In this document: one piece after another, positions 6,824 through 13,917 of the stretch
How positions within the stretch are numbered: the first letter of the stretch is position 1
Layout: the number at the start of each line of letters is the position of its first letter
Assembly: GCA_017649745.1 (NCBI GenBank)
Contig: JAGCGE010000058.1
Coordinates: 1 to 25,371 of the forward strand
DNA length: 25,371 nucleotides
From: Clostridiales bacterium
Lineage (GTDB): Bacteria > Bacillota_A > Clostridia > Saccharofermentanales > Saccharofermentanaceae
Direction: 5' to 3'
Program-made: the position numbers and the translations under genes
The notes under the pieces: generated by a model
Seen by the model: only the letters and a program-made list of their open reading frames with translations
What the model was told of the DNA's origin: nothing
Database searches by the model: none

Positions 6824-6832
6824 ATTATAACA
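6824..6832 (-). promoter_or_regulatory. Extended -10 promoter for the Gly/Ser/His-rich membrane protein gene
   Basis: On the minus strand TGT-TATAAT (TATAAT at 6824-6829) is an extended -10 element, about 30 bases before the chosen ATG. No -35 box at the right distance is recognisable. It is divergent from the BlaI-type promoter about 45 bases away. Confidence 0.5.
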
Positions 6833-6872
6833 TAAGCCAAGATACGCTTTTTTGTCATTTTCGAAAAATAGA

Positions 6873-6901
6873 TTGACATACGCGGTCTATGAGTGTAGAC
6901 T
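6873..6901 (+). promoter_or_regulatory. Sigma-A promoter of the BlaI/M56 operon
   Basis: A perfect -35 TTGACA (6873-6878) and TAGACT (6896-6901) are 17 bases apart. The A+T-rich TTTTCGAAAAATA directly upstream could act as an UP element. The -10 box lies inside the first of two dyads, so repressor binding would block polymerase. The expected leader is about 110 bases. Confidence 0.65.
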
Positions 6902-6924
6902 GAAGACAATCTACGAATGTAGAC
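6885..6924. promoter_or_regulatory. Tandem BlaI/MecI-type operator dyads
   Basis: Two 16-base dyads follow the pattern RTCTAYGARTGTAGAC: GTCTATGAGTGTAGAC at 6885-6900 and ATCTACGAATGTAGAC at 6909-6924. They are 13/16 identical, with centres 24 bases apart. The TCTAC/GTAGA half-sites resemble the TACA/TGTA-based dyads bound by BlaI and MecI dimers. The first covers the -10 box and the second the start of the transcript. Autorepression by the downstream gene product is the natural reading. Confidence 0.65.
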
Positions 6925-7019
6925 CTATTCTGTGCGATGCGTTTTACCCAGACGTCGGGGTTGAGTCGTACCGCTTCCGGAAGCAGAACAGGAACAATCT
7001 TGATTATCAGGAGTATACG

Positions 7020-7382
7020 ATGGAAGAGATCTTAATTGGCGATAGTGAATTTGATCTTATGGAGATCATTTGGGAGAAGGCACCTGTCAGTTCAGGAGAG
7101 CTGGTAAGCATCTGTGATTCACGTTTTGGTTGGAAAAAGTCGACCGTATATACGATGCTCAAGCGTCTGGGCGACAAGAATATAATCAAGAACGAGAATT
7201 CGATCGTTGATTATATTATCGACAAGAAGATGGTTCAGAAGTATCAGAGTGAGAATCTTGTCCAGAAGAGCTTCGGCGGATCGCTGTCATTATTCGTCAA
7301 CTCTTTTCTCGGAGATCGTTGCCTGAGTAAGAACGAAGCACAAAAGCTTATAGATATGATCGAGGAACATACAGAAGAATAA
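7020..7382 (+). CDS. BlaI/MecI/CopY-family transcriptional repressor
   Basis: This 120-residue protein is the usual length of the family. The N-terminal winged helix covers residues 8-70: the opening FDLMEIIWEKAPVSSGELV, recognition region KKSTVYTMLKRLGDKNII, and wing ENSIVDYII. The C-terminal helical dimerisation part includes GGSLSLFVNSFLGDRCLSKN and a final KLIDMIEEH helix. In BlaI the repressor is cut in that region when the partner sensor protease is activated. Upstream codons are open to 6852 but would translate the promoter and operators. The ATG at 7020 with CAGGAG six bases ahead is the credible start. The M56 gene follows after five bases, the standard blaI-blaR1 order. A signal other than beta-lactams is likely, given the partner's outer domain. 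Confidence 0.9.
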   Translation: MEEILIGDSEFDLMEIIWEKAPVSSGELVSICDSRFGWKKSTVYTMLKRLGDKNIIKNENSIVDYIIDKKMVQKYQSENLVQKSFGGSLSLFVNSFLGDRCLSKNEAQKLIDMIEEHTEE

Positions 7383-7387
7383 GAGAA

Positions 7388-9028
7388 ATGAACACTGTTT
7401 TACAAAAGGTAATTGAAATGAGTCTTTACGGCAGTATTGCGATCTTGATCGTTATGCTGTTCCGCCTGGTCTTTCGTAAGTATTCCAAGAAGCTTACATT
7501 GTTGTTCTGGGTTATAGTAGCCTTCAGATTGCTGTGCCCTTTTAACTTTGATTCTCATCTCAGTATCATGAATCTCATTCCTGCTGAGGTTGAAGAGAAG
7601 ACGGAGATACATCAGACGCTGCTTTCTGACAATGACCACAGCGTTGTTCATACGAAAGATGCAGTGACCGACAAGGTAAAGATCATTCCTGATAAGAATG
7701 CAGTAAGTGAGAATAAGACCGTCAGCAACGAAGCTGCTGCATCGAAGCAGAATATCACACTCGACAGAGAGGATATCCTTTGCATCGTCTGGGTCGGAGG
7801 CATCATTGTAATGCTTTCTTATGCAGGATATAAGTACGTAAAGGTCAAGAGATTTGTTAAACGTTGTATCAGATCATCCGACGGGAAGTTTTTGGAAACT
7901 GACAAGACTGATACTCCTTTTGTAACCGGTATATTCAAGACTCAGATCTGTATTCCTTCTCATATCAAGAACGAAGAGAAAGAATATCTGCTCCTCCACG
8001 AGCAGATCCATATCAAGAATCATGACGGATTCATCAAGATGGCAGGATTCCTGATAGTCTGTTTACACTGGTTTAATCCGTTGGTATGGTTGGCATACGC
8101 ATTGTTCTGTTCTGATCTTGAGATGCGATGTGACGAGGAAGTCGTTGAGAAGCTCGGTCAGGATATAAAGAAAGAATACTGCCGTTCCATAGTCCTTCAT
8201 TCCGTGAAGGAACCGTTCGGATTAGCGAGAACAGCCTTCAGTGGTCTTGGTCTTGGTTCCATGGAGGTTAAAATGAGAATTAAGAATCTTTTAAACTATA
8301 GAAAAGTCTCGAAAACATCAGCAGCTTTGATACTTGGATTAACGATCGGCACGACGGCCGTTCTATCCGCTTGTGCAGTAGCAGAGGATCCTGCTCATGC
8401 AGCTTTATCTATGGACGAATCAGTTGACGTTTCCGAAGAAACGATCGAAGAAGAAACCAGCGAGTCGGTTGATGATACAGAGATCAGTGACGAAACTGAT
8501 GTTAGTGATGAGACAAGTGTAAGTGAAGAAACTGATACAGATATTCCATCGGAAATCGTTGTCGGATCCGATGAAGAAATAGTTCAGAATGATGCACCGA
8601 ATTTTGTGCTGGATACGTCTTATGATTATTCGGACGACGCAGGTTTGTGTAAGTGGGCTGAAACGATCATTGAAGACGGCACTGAGTATCAGGGTGCTTT
8701 AACAATGACGATAGATCCGAATGGTGACGGAAACCTTGTAGAAAGCAGAGTCCTGTATTTTAAGATCGGAAATCAAGCTATTCTTATGAGTCGACCGGCA
8801 GACCCTAATTTCCCTTATGAAGTTGAGTCTTTACTTTGGTATTCGAGTATTGCGGATGAATGTGATCTTTATTACGGTCCTGATGATGGTAATGAAGGTG
8901 ATTACGCACTTGAATTCAATCGTGATACATATGATTGGCCGGCTCAGGGTCACTTATATGGTGAGGACGGGATCCTGGTTGTCGTAGTCAACGACGCATC
9001 GATACTTCCTCCTTATACTGTAAACTGA
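7388..9028 (+). CDS. M56-family (BlaR1/MecR1-like) membrane metallopeptidase with an unassigned C-terminal sensor domain
   Basis: In this 546-residue protein, membrane helices lie at about 11-30, 36-52, 131-150 and 217-241, with a further hydrophobic segment at 311-330. The zinc site is H204-E-Q-I-H208 in LLLHEQIHIKN, with a downstream SDLEMRCDEEV (about 242-251) supplying the third ligand, as in BlaR1. Instead of the penicillin-binding sensor of BlaR1, the helix at 311-330 is followed by an acidic Ser/Glu/Asp/Thr linker (about 342-398, repeated SDET/SEET units) and a domain of about 145 residues (403-546). That domain is rich in Asp, Tyr and Trp and shows no SxxK or KTG motif. The likely role is an antirepressor that releases the BlaI-type partner on an outside signal. 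No good ribosome binding site is visible and the gap is five bases, so translation is probably coupled. TGA is at 9026-9028. Confidence 0.85.
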   Translation: MNTVLQKVIEMSLYGSIAILIVMLFRLVFRKYSKKLTLLFWVIVAFRLLCPFNFDSHLSIMNLIPAEVEEKTEIHQTLLSDNDHSVVHTKDAVTDKVKIIPDKNAVSENKTVSNEAAASKQNITLDREDILCIVWVGGIIVMLSYAGYKYVKVKRFVKRCIRSSDGKFLETDKTDTPFVTGIFKTQICIPSHIKNEEKEYLLLHEQIHIKNHDGFIKMAGFLIVCLHWFNPLVWLAYALFCSDLEMRCDEEVVEKLGQDIKKEYCRSIVLHSVKEPFGLARTAFSGLGLGSMEVKMRIKNLLNYRKVSKTSAALILGLTIGTTAVLSACAVAEDPAHAALSMDESVDVSEETIEEETSESVDDTEISDETDVSDETSVSEETDTDIPSEIVVGSDEEIVQNDAPNFVLDTSYDYSDDAGLCKWAETIIEDGTEYQGALTMTIDPNGDGNLVESRVLYFKIGNQAILMSRPADPNFPYEVESLLWYSSIADECDLYYGPDDGNEGDYALEFNRDTYDWPAQGHLYGEDGILVVVVNDASILPPYTVN

Positions 9029-9037
9029 CAGATAAAA

Positions 9038-9067
9038 GCCCTCTTTACTGTTCGCGGTAAAGAGGGC
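9038..9067. terminator. Bidirectional terminator between the M56 and GH43 genes
   Basis: Perfect 11-bp arms GCCCTCTTTAC (9038-9048) and GTAAAGAGGGC (9057-9067) enclose an 8-base loop. The minus-strand side is followed by TTTTATC, good for the GH43 transcript. The plus-strand side is followed by GATCTTTTAAT, a weaker T-run. Confidence 0.85.
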
Positions 9068-9073
9068 GATCTT

Positions 9074-9964
9074 TTAATCTAAAGGTATCTCTTTTATCTT
9101 GCCGTTCTCATCGTAGGCCATTTCCACAACACATACTGATCTGTGGAAGAGACTTCCTCCAGGAAGTTTGTCGTTATGATAGAACAGATAGCTCTTGCCG
9201 TTGAAATCACAGATGCCGGGATGGTTTGTAAAACAAGGACCTTCCTGCATTATGACACCACCGTAGACCCAAGGTCCCGTAGGTGAATTCGATGTGGAAT
9301 AAGCAAGATGCTCATTTCTTTTCTCGCCCTCTGCGAAAGCAGCATATACCATGTAATAGACGTCGTTTCTTCTGTAGAACCAAGGACCTTCGCCATATGT
9401 TGTTCCTGTCTGATGACTACCCTTGCTGAATGCTTCTTCAGTCATCGCGATCTTACAGATGCCGACTTCCTGATCGTATGAGATCATGTCCTCGTTGAGC
9501 TTAACGTATCTAAGCTCAGGATTTCCGAAATAAAGATATGCCTGACCGTCGTTATCGATGAAAACAGTCGGGTCGATATCATTCCAGTCACCCTCATCGA
9601 TAAGCGGATAGCCAAGATCCTTAAAAGGTCCGTAAGGACAGTCTGAAACTCCTACAGCTATAGCCATGCCGCTGTCCTTCTTATGAACAGGGCAGTAGAG
9701 GTAGAACTTACCGTTTCTCTCGATGCACTGAGGCGCCCAGGCTCTGTCATCAGCCCATTCGATGTCATCTAATGAGAAGATCTTGCCGTGGTCTGTCCAT
9801 TCTTCCATATCCTTTGTCGAAAAGCAGCGCCAGTCGTACATCGTATAGAAGTCATTTACAAGTTCGTTCTCGTCGTGTGTCGTATAAAGATAAAGCGTGT
9901 CTCCTGATACCATTGGTGCCGGATCAGCTGTGTAGATATTCTTGATGATAGGATCTCTATTCAT
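9074..9964 (-). CDS. GH43 glycosidase (beta-xylosidase / alpha-L-arabinofuranosidase type)
   Basis: This 296-residue protein is a single five-bladed beta-propeller domain of glycoside hydrolase family 43. The three catalytic acids are in place: base Asp14 in TADPAPMV, pKa-modulating Asp131 in NDIDPTVFID, and acid Glu192 in TYGEGPWFYRR. NHPGICDF near residue 250 is also typical. There is no signal peptide, so it acts in the cytosol on imported oligosaccharides, removing xylose or arabinose by inversion. The GH120 enzyme encoded at 11869 fits the same pathway. The ATG has CGGAGG five bases upstream and TATAAT at 9987-9992 on the minus strand. Subfamily, and so sugar specificity, cannot be set from the sequence alone. 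Confidence 0.88.
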   Translation of the reverse strand: MNRDPIIKNIYTADPAPMVSGDTLYLYTTHDENELVNDFYTMYDWRCFSTKDMEEWTDHGKIFSLDDIEWADDRAWAPQCIERNGKFYLYCPVHKKDSGMAIAVGVSDCPYGPFKDLGYPLIDEGDWNDIDPTVFIDNDGQAYLYFGNPELRYVKLNEDMISYDQEVGICKIAMTEEAFSKGSHQTGTTYGEGPWFYRRNDVYYMVYAAFAEGEKRNEHLAYSTSNSPTGPWVYGGVIMQEGPCFTNHPGICDFNGKSYLFYHNDKLPGGSLFHRSVCVVEMAYDENGKIKEIPLD

Positions 9965-9986
9965 ACGTTCCTCCGTTTTTTCGAGT

Positions 9987-9992
9987 ATTATA
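9987..9992 (-). promoter_or_regulatory. -10 box of the GH43 gene
   Basis: On the minus strand TATAAT (9987-9992) lies about 22 bases before the GH43 ATG. The -35 region is weak (TTCAAT at 16 bases), so an activator may be needed. No catabolite-response palindrome was recognised nearby. Confidence 0.4.
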
Positions 9993-10068
9993 CAATATAG
10001 TTCATGGAATTGAATGAGGAATATGATCAGCTAATACGATATTCATGGTAGTTATATATTGTTTATGT

Positions 10069-10077
10069 TGTGATAAT
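10069..10077 (+). promoter_or_regulatory. Extended -10 promoter of the DUF3592 gene
   Basis: TG-T-GATAAT (10069-10077) is an extended -10, with a poor -35, TAGTTA, 17 bases upstream of GATAAT. It lies 28 bases before the ATG at 10105. Confidence 0.45.
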
Positions 10078-10104
10078 ATCTTCACGTGAAAGAAGGTATG
10101 AATA

Positions 10105-10938
10105 ATGGATAAGAAGGTCAGAAACATATTACTTGTATGCATATTTCTGTTATTAGCACTTGCCTTTGGATTCAAGACGATTATCGAGGCGAGAAAACTG
10201 CTTGTCCCTGTTGAGAATCAGACTCATGTCGTTGCAACTATCACTGAGAGAGCGAGTAAGTCTCATGTTACGTACGAGTATGAAGGAAAGACATACAATG
10301 GATTGGTAAGCGGAGTAGCAGCTGATAAACAGATCGGTGATCAGATCAATATCGTTATAGACAGTACAAAACCTAGCAGGGTAGTAAGTGATTCATCTCG
10401 TCCTGCTATAGGATATGGTGTCATGACAGGCGTATCTTTACTTATTGCAATCGCTTCTTTAATAAGTCTGTTGGTCAATAGGATTCCTTCAGAAAGACAG
10501 TATCAGTCATCATCCTGGAGTGGAACAAAGATATCTCTTAGTCCTAAGGGGATCATAGCAGTTGTTGTGTTTGTGTTTATCGGTTTCCTTTTTGTTATTG
10601 CAGGATTCAATTCCGTTCGTGAAGGAATATCTGTCAAGGAAAACGGAGTTGAGGTAGTAGCTACTGTTACAGGATGTGATATGAAAGTCAAAAAAGGCAA
10701 TACTTTCTACACGCATTATGTGACATATGATTATAATGGCAAGACTTATAACATCGCGCTTGAAAGCCAGCTTAGAAAGATCGAGAACGGTACGAATGTA
10801 AAGGTTCTGATCGACTCAACTGACCCGGATCATGAGGTTTCGATGCCTGGCATAAAGTCATTCGTATTCTTTGCGGTAGCATTCTTTATCCTCGCGATGA
10901 CGTTTGCTGTAGCCGTCACTTATTCCAAAAAACAGTAA
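10105..10938 (+). CDS. Membrane protein with two DUF3592 repeats
   Basis: This 277-residue protein is built of two similar halves. Each has a membrane helix, then an extracytoplasmic beta segment of about 60 residues, then another helix. The beta segments align visibly: VVATITERASKSHVTYEYEG with KTYNG and INIVIDSTKP in the first half, and VVATVTG, HYVTYDYNGKTYN and VKVLIDSTDP in the second. Helices lie at about 7-25, 108-128, 148-168 and 249-271. The function of DUF3592 is unknown. The first possible ATG (seven bases earlier) stops after four codons, so 10105 is the start, with AGAAGG upstream. The lipase gene follows after a 95-base foldable spacer; there is no terminator T-run, so they may be co-transcribed. 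Confidence 0.75.
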   Translation: MDKKVRNILLVCIFLLLALAFGFKTIIEARKLLVPVENQTHVVATITERASKSHVTYEYEGKTYNGLVSGVAADKQIGDQINIVIDSTKPSRVVSDSSRPAIGYGVMTGVSLLIAIASLISLLVNRIPSERQYQSSSWSGTKISLSPKGIIAVVVFVFIGFLFVIAGFNSVREGISVKENGVEVVATVTGCDMKVKKGNTFYTHYVTYDYNGKTYNIALESQLRKIENGTNVKVLIDSTDPDHEVSMPGIKSFVFFAVAFFILAMTFAVAVTYSKKQ

Positions 10939-10942
10939 TGAT

Positions 10943-11030
10943 CCTTCAATGCCGAAACCTATATAGGATGATAGTTTTGTGTTAAACTGAATAACACATC
11001 ATTCACACAAGGTGAAGGTTTCGGGAGAGT
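10943..11030 (+). promoter_or_regulatory. Foldable leader RNA ahead of the lipase-like gene
   Basis: The spacer contains a perfect 9-bp pair, CCGAAACCT (10952-10960) with AGGTTTCGG (11016-11024), whose 3' arm overlaps the start of the GGGAGAG ribosome binding site. Inside lies a second perfect pair, TGTGTTA (10978-10984) with TAACACA (10992-10998). Two alternatives compete: CCTTCA (10943-10948) with TGAAGG (11013-11018), and TTGTGT (10977-10982) with ACACAA (11005-11010). A 10-base palindrome CCTATATAGG sits at 10958-10967. I recognise no known riboswitch class. Two mutually exclusive foldings around a ribosome binding site suggest a regulatory element, but this is inference. Confidence 0.45.
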
Positions 11031-11033
11031 TAT

Positions 11034-11843
11034 ATGGCAGGTCCTAAATATCCGATCCTGATGGTTCACGGAATGGGTTTTCGAGACAGAAAACACATCA
11101 ACTATTGGGGAAGGATACCTAAGGTGCTCGAAGAAGAGGGCGCGGTCATTTACTACGGTAATCAGGACAGTAATGGTTCTGTTGAGAGTAACGCGGCTTA
11201 TTTAGTCGAGAGGATCCGTAAGATCGCCAAAGAAAATAATATCGAGAAGTTTAATGTCATCGCTCATTCAAAGGGCGGGCTTGATATCAGGTATGCTATA
11301 TCGACTCTGAAGATCAATGATCTGATCGCTTCCGTATCTACATTTAACACTCCGCATAACGGATCTTATACAGTTGATAAGCTTCTTAAGTTTCCGGCTT
11401 TTCTCGTGAAGATCGGATGTAAGATCACTGATATATGGTTTAAGATCTTGGGCGATAAGGAACCTGACACTTATAAGGTCATAACCGGTTTTAGGACGAA
11501 AGATTCCGAAGAGTTTAACAAAAATAATCCTGACGATCCGAATATCTATTATCAGAGCTACGCTTTCACTTGTAAAAAAGTGACAAGTGATATGTTCTTA
11601 TGGTTTTCGAACATGATAGTAAGGATGGTAGAAGGCGAGAATGACGGATTTCTTACACCTAGAGCAGTTAAGTGGACTAATTTCAAAGGCCATTACAGGA
11701 GCGTGACTAACAGGGGGATATCTCACTGCGATGTAGTCGATATGAGAAGAAGACCTCTGACTAAGAGAAAGGGTGATGGTGTTTCAGATATAACGGATAT
11801 ATATAGGAAAGTCATCAGGGGACTCATCGAGATGGGTTACTGA
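11034..11843 (+). CDS. Cytosolic lipase-like alpha/beta-hydrolase
   Basis: This 269-residue protein has the alpha/beta-hydrolase triad: nucleophile Ser79 in NVIAHSKGGLD (AHSKG in place of the classical GxSxG), Asp204 in GENDGFLTPR, and His231 in GISHCDVVDM. The oxyanion-hole segment is YPILMVHGMG (about 6-15). The FNTPHNGS stretch after strand 6 is typical of the triacylglycerol lipase group with AHSKGG or GHSQGG nucleophile loops. No signal peptide or membrane helix is present, so it probably acts in the cytosol, on short-chain or acyl-sugar esters or on lipids; which of these cannot be told. The next gene is a xylosidase, so a de-esterifying role on acylated xylo-oligosaccharides is possible but unproven. 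The ATG has GGGAGAG at the right distance, partly within a possible stem. Codon use matches the neighbours. Confidence 0.82.
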   Translation: MAGPKYPILMVHGMGFRDRKHINYWGRIPKVLEEEGAVIYYGNQDSNGSVESNAAYLVERIRKIAKENNIEKFNVIAHSKGGLDIRYAISTLKINDLIASVSTFNTPHNGSYTVDKLLKFPAFLVKIGCKITDIWFKILGDKEPDTYKVITGFRTKDSEEFNKNNPDDPNIYYQSYAFTCKKVTSDMFLWFSNMIVRMVEGENDGFLTPRAVKWTNFKGHYRSVTNRGISHCDVVDMRRRPLTKRKGDGVSDITDIYRKVIRGLIEMGY

Positions 11844-11868
11844 TCTTTACGATAAGGAGGTACTTCAA

Positions 11869-13917
11869 ATGATCTATTACGTAAATGCTAAGGCTAAGAC
11901 TGACGGAACAGGTTCAAAGGATGCTCCGTTCAAGACCATCAACGAAGCTGCTTCTGTTGCACGTGCAGGTGACGAGGTCATCGTTGCTCCTGGCGTATAT
12001 AGAGAGCAGGTCGTTCCAAGGTTCGGAGGCACCAAAGATCAGAGGATAATCTATAGATCTGAAAAGCCTCTCGGAGCTGTAATCACAGGTTCTGAGATCG
12101 CGAAAGGATGGAAGAAGTTTAAAGGAGACGTGTGGACTTTAAAGGTCGATAACGGTATCTTCGGCGGATACAATCCATACACGACTTATGTATGCGGAGA
12201 CTGGTATTTTGCACCGACTATAAGACATACAGGAGCGGTCGTTTTAAACGGGCTCATGATGTATGAGACAGCAGATCTTGACGAGTGCCTTAAAGGTGAA
12301 CCTGATCCTTGCGCATGGAATGCAAAGGAGTCATCATTTAAGTGGTTCTGCACTCAGGAAGGAACTTCCGATTCGTTCTGCGGCGATAAGACAGAGACTG
12401 TAGTAAACGCTCAAAACAAAGTGATCGAGGAAGGTAAGTACACTGTCTTTTATGCTAACTTCAAGGGTCTTGATCCTAACAAGGAAGACGTAGAGATCCT
12501 TGTTCGTCGTAACTGTTTTATGCCTCGAAAAAACGGTCTGGATTATATAACTGTAAGCGGCTTTAAGATCTGTAACGGTGCTACTACATGGGCTCCTCCT
12601 GCTTCATATCAGGACGGACTTATCGGACCTCACTGGAGCCGCGGTTGGATCTTGGAAGATCTCGAAGTATGCGGTAGCCGTTGCTGCGGTATATCACTTG
12701 GTAAGTATCGCGATACAGAGAATGATATGTACTTCTACACTGAACACCTCAAGAGCCCGACTCAGATGGAGCGAGATGCAGTATGTAGAGGTCAGTATCA
12801 CGGATGGACAAAGGAACGCATCGGTTCTCATATCGTTAGAAGATGTGAAGTTCATCACTGTGAACAGACAGGTATCGTAGGACGAATGGGCGCAGTTTTT
12901 TCGACTATTGAAGACTGCCATATTCATCACATTTGTAACTCACAGCAGCTAGGCGGTGCAGAGACTGCTGGTATCAAGCTTCATGCTGCTATCGATGTAA
13001 CTATCAGAAGAAATAAGATCCATGACTGTATCATGGGTGTATGGCTCGACTGGGAAGCACAGGGTGCGAGAGTTACGCAGAACCTCATGTACAACAACGA
13101 GAGACCTGAAGGTATCGCGCCTGCACGCGGAGCAATGTTCTCTACTGACGTGTTTATCGAAGTAGGTCACGGACCAACGCTTATTGATAATAACTTCCTT
13201 TTGTCCAAGGTTTCGATAACGATCCCTAGTGAAGGTATAGCAGTTGTCCATAACCTTATCTTAGGTTCGTTCAGCCTCATTAATTCGGGTGTCGACAGTA
13301 TCGAGAACGGACAGAGAGAACCAAGGTATACTCCTTATCATATTCGTCACAGGACTGAAGTAGCAGGATTCATGACGATCCTTCACGGCGACGACAGGAT
13401 CTATAATAACATCTTCGTTCAGAACGGCTCTGTAACTGACAAAAAGAAGACAGCGGCTGACTGTGATTATGAAGTAGTCGGAACTGCTCCGTTCGATATC
13501 TTCCCAACATATGATGAGTGGATCGCTAACTTCATGATGGATGAAGAACCTGATATGGGTAGACTTGCAAAATTCCACTTCGGACATCTTCCTGTATGGG
13601 TTGCAGGTAACGCATATTTTAATGGTGCGACTATCTGTAAACACGAGACGGATTACCTCAAGGGAGGCAAGAAGAAAGCTAAGATCACACTTAAAGGTAA
13701 GACACTTAAGAATAACCTTGCTGAACTTCTTTCTGACTATGAGACGGGAATGATCTCTACATCTATCCTGGGTTATGCTTTCGAGCCGGAGCAGAGATTC
13801 GAGACTCCTGACGGTAAGGACATCATATTCAACAAAGACTACTTCGGTGACCATAGAGGAACGAAGGTCATACCTGGTCCTCTTGCTTCCTGGAAAGATG
13901 AGATCGAATTAGGCTGA
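11869..13917 (+). CDS. GH120 beta-xylosidase (right-handed beta-helix)
   Basis: The 682-residue protein matches glycoside hydrolase family 120, typified by XylC of Thermoanaerobacterium saccharolyticum. Family landmarks are the opening YYVNAKAKTDGTGSKDAPFK TINEAASVARAGD, WAPPASYQDGLIGPHWSRGW (about 241-260), GIKLHAAIDV (368-377) and VWLDWEAQGAR (391-401). In XylC the nucleophile is Asp382 and the acid/base Glu405. The matching residues here are Asp394 in WLDWE and Glu431 in DVFIEVGHGP, with about 14 extra residues between them. The family releases xylose from xylo-oligosaccharides with retention. No signal peptide: cytosolic. The start has an optimal AAGGAGGT eight bases upstream. It follows the lipase by 25 bases, likely in one operon. 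Its last nine bases overlap the convergent transglutaminase gene. Confidence 0.88.
   Translation: MIYYVNAKAKTDGTGSKDAPFKTINEAASVARAGDEVIVAPGVYREQVVPRFGGTKDQRIIYRSEKPLGAVITGSEIAKGWKKFKGDVWTLKVDNGIFGGYNPYTTYVCGDWYFAPTIRHTGAVVLNGLMMYETADLDECLKGEPDPCAWNAKESSFKWFCTQEGTSDSFCGDKTETVVNAQNKVIEEGKYTVFYANFKGLDPNKEDVEILVRRNCFMPRKNGLDYITVSGFKICNGATTWAPPASYQDGLIGPHWSRGWILEDLEVCGSRCCGISLGKYRDTENDMYFYTEHLKSPTQMERDAVCRGQYHGWTKERIGSHIVRRCEVHHCEQTGIVGRMGAVFSTIEDCHIHHICNSQQLGGAETAGIKLHAAIDVTIRRNKIHDCIMGVWLDWEAQGARVTQNLMYNNERPEGIAPARGAMFSTDVFIEVGHGPTLIDNNFLLSKVSITIPSEGIAVVHNLILGSFSLINSGVDSIENGQREPRYTPYHIRHRTEVAGFMTILHGDDRIYNNIFVQNGSVTDKKKTAADCDYEVVGTAPFDIFPTYDEWIANFMMDEEPDMGRLAKFHFGHLPVWVAGNAYFNGATICKHETDYLKGGKKKAKITLKGKTLKNNLAELLSDYETGMISTSILGYAFEPEQRFETPDGKDIIFNKDYFGDHRGTKVIPGPLASWKDEIELG

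Noticed and set aside
6852..7019. Upstream extension of the BlaI-type gene by 56 codons
   Set aside because: It would translate the promoter and operator dyads. The family length and CAGGAG site support the ATG at 7020.
13261..13854. Open frame of 197 codons opposite the GH120 gene
   Set aside because: Antisense to a gene with clear family motifs, with no recognisable domain. Shadow frame.
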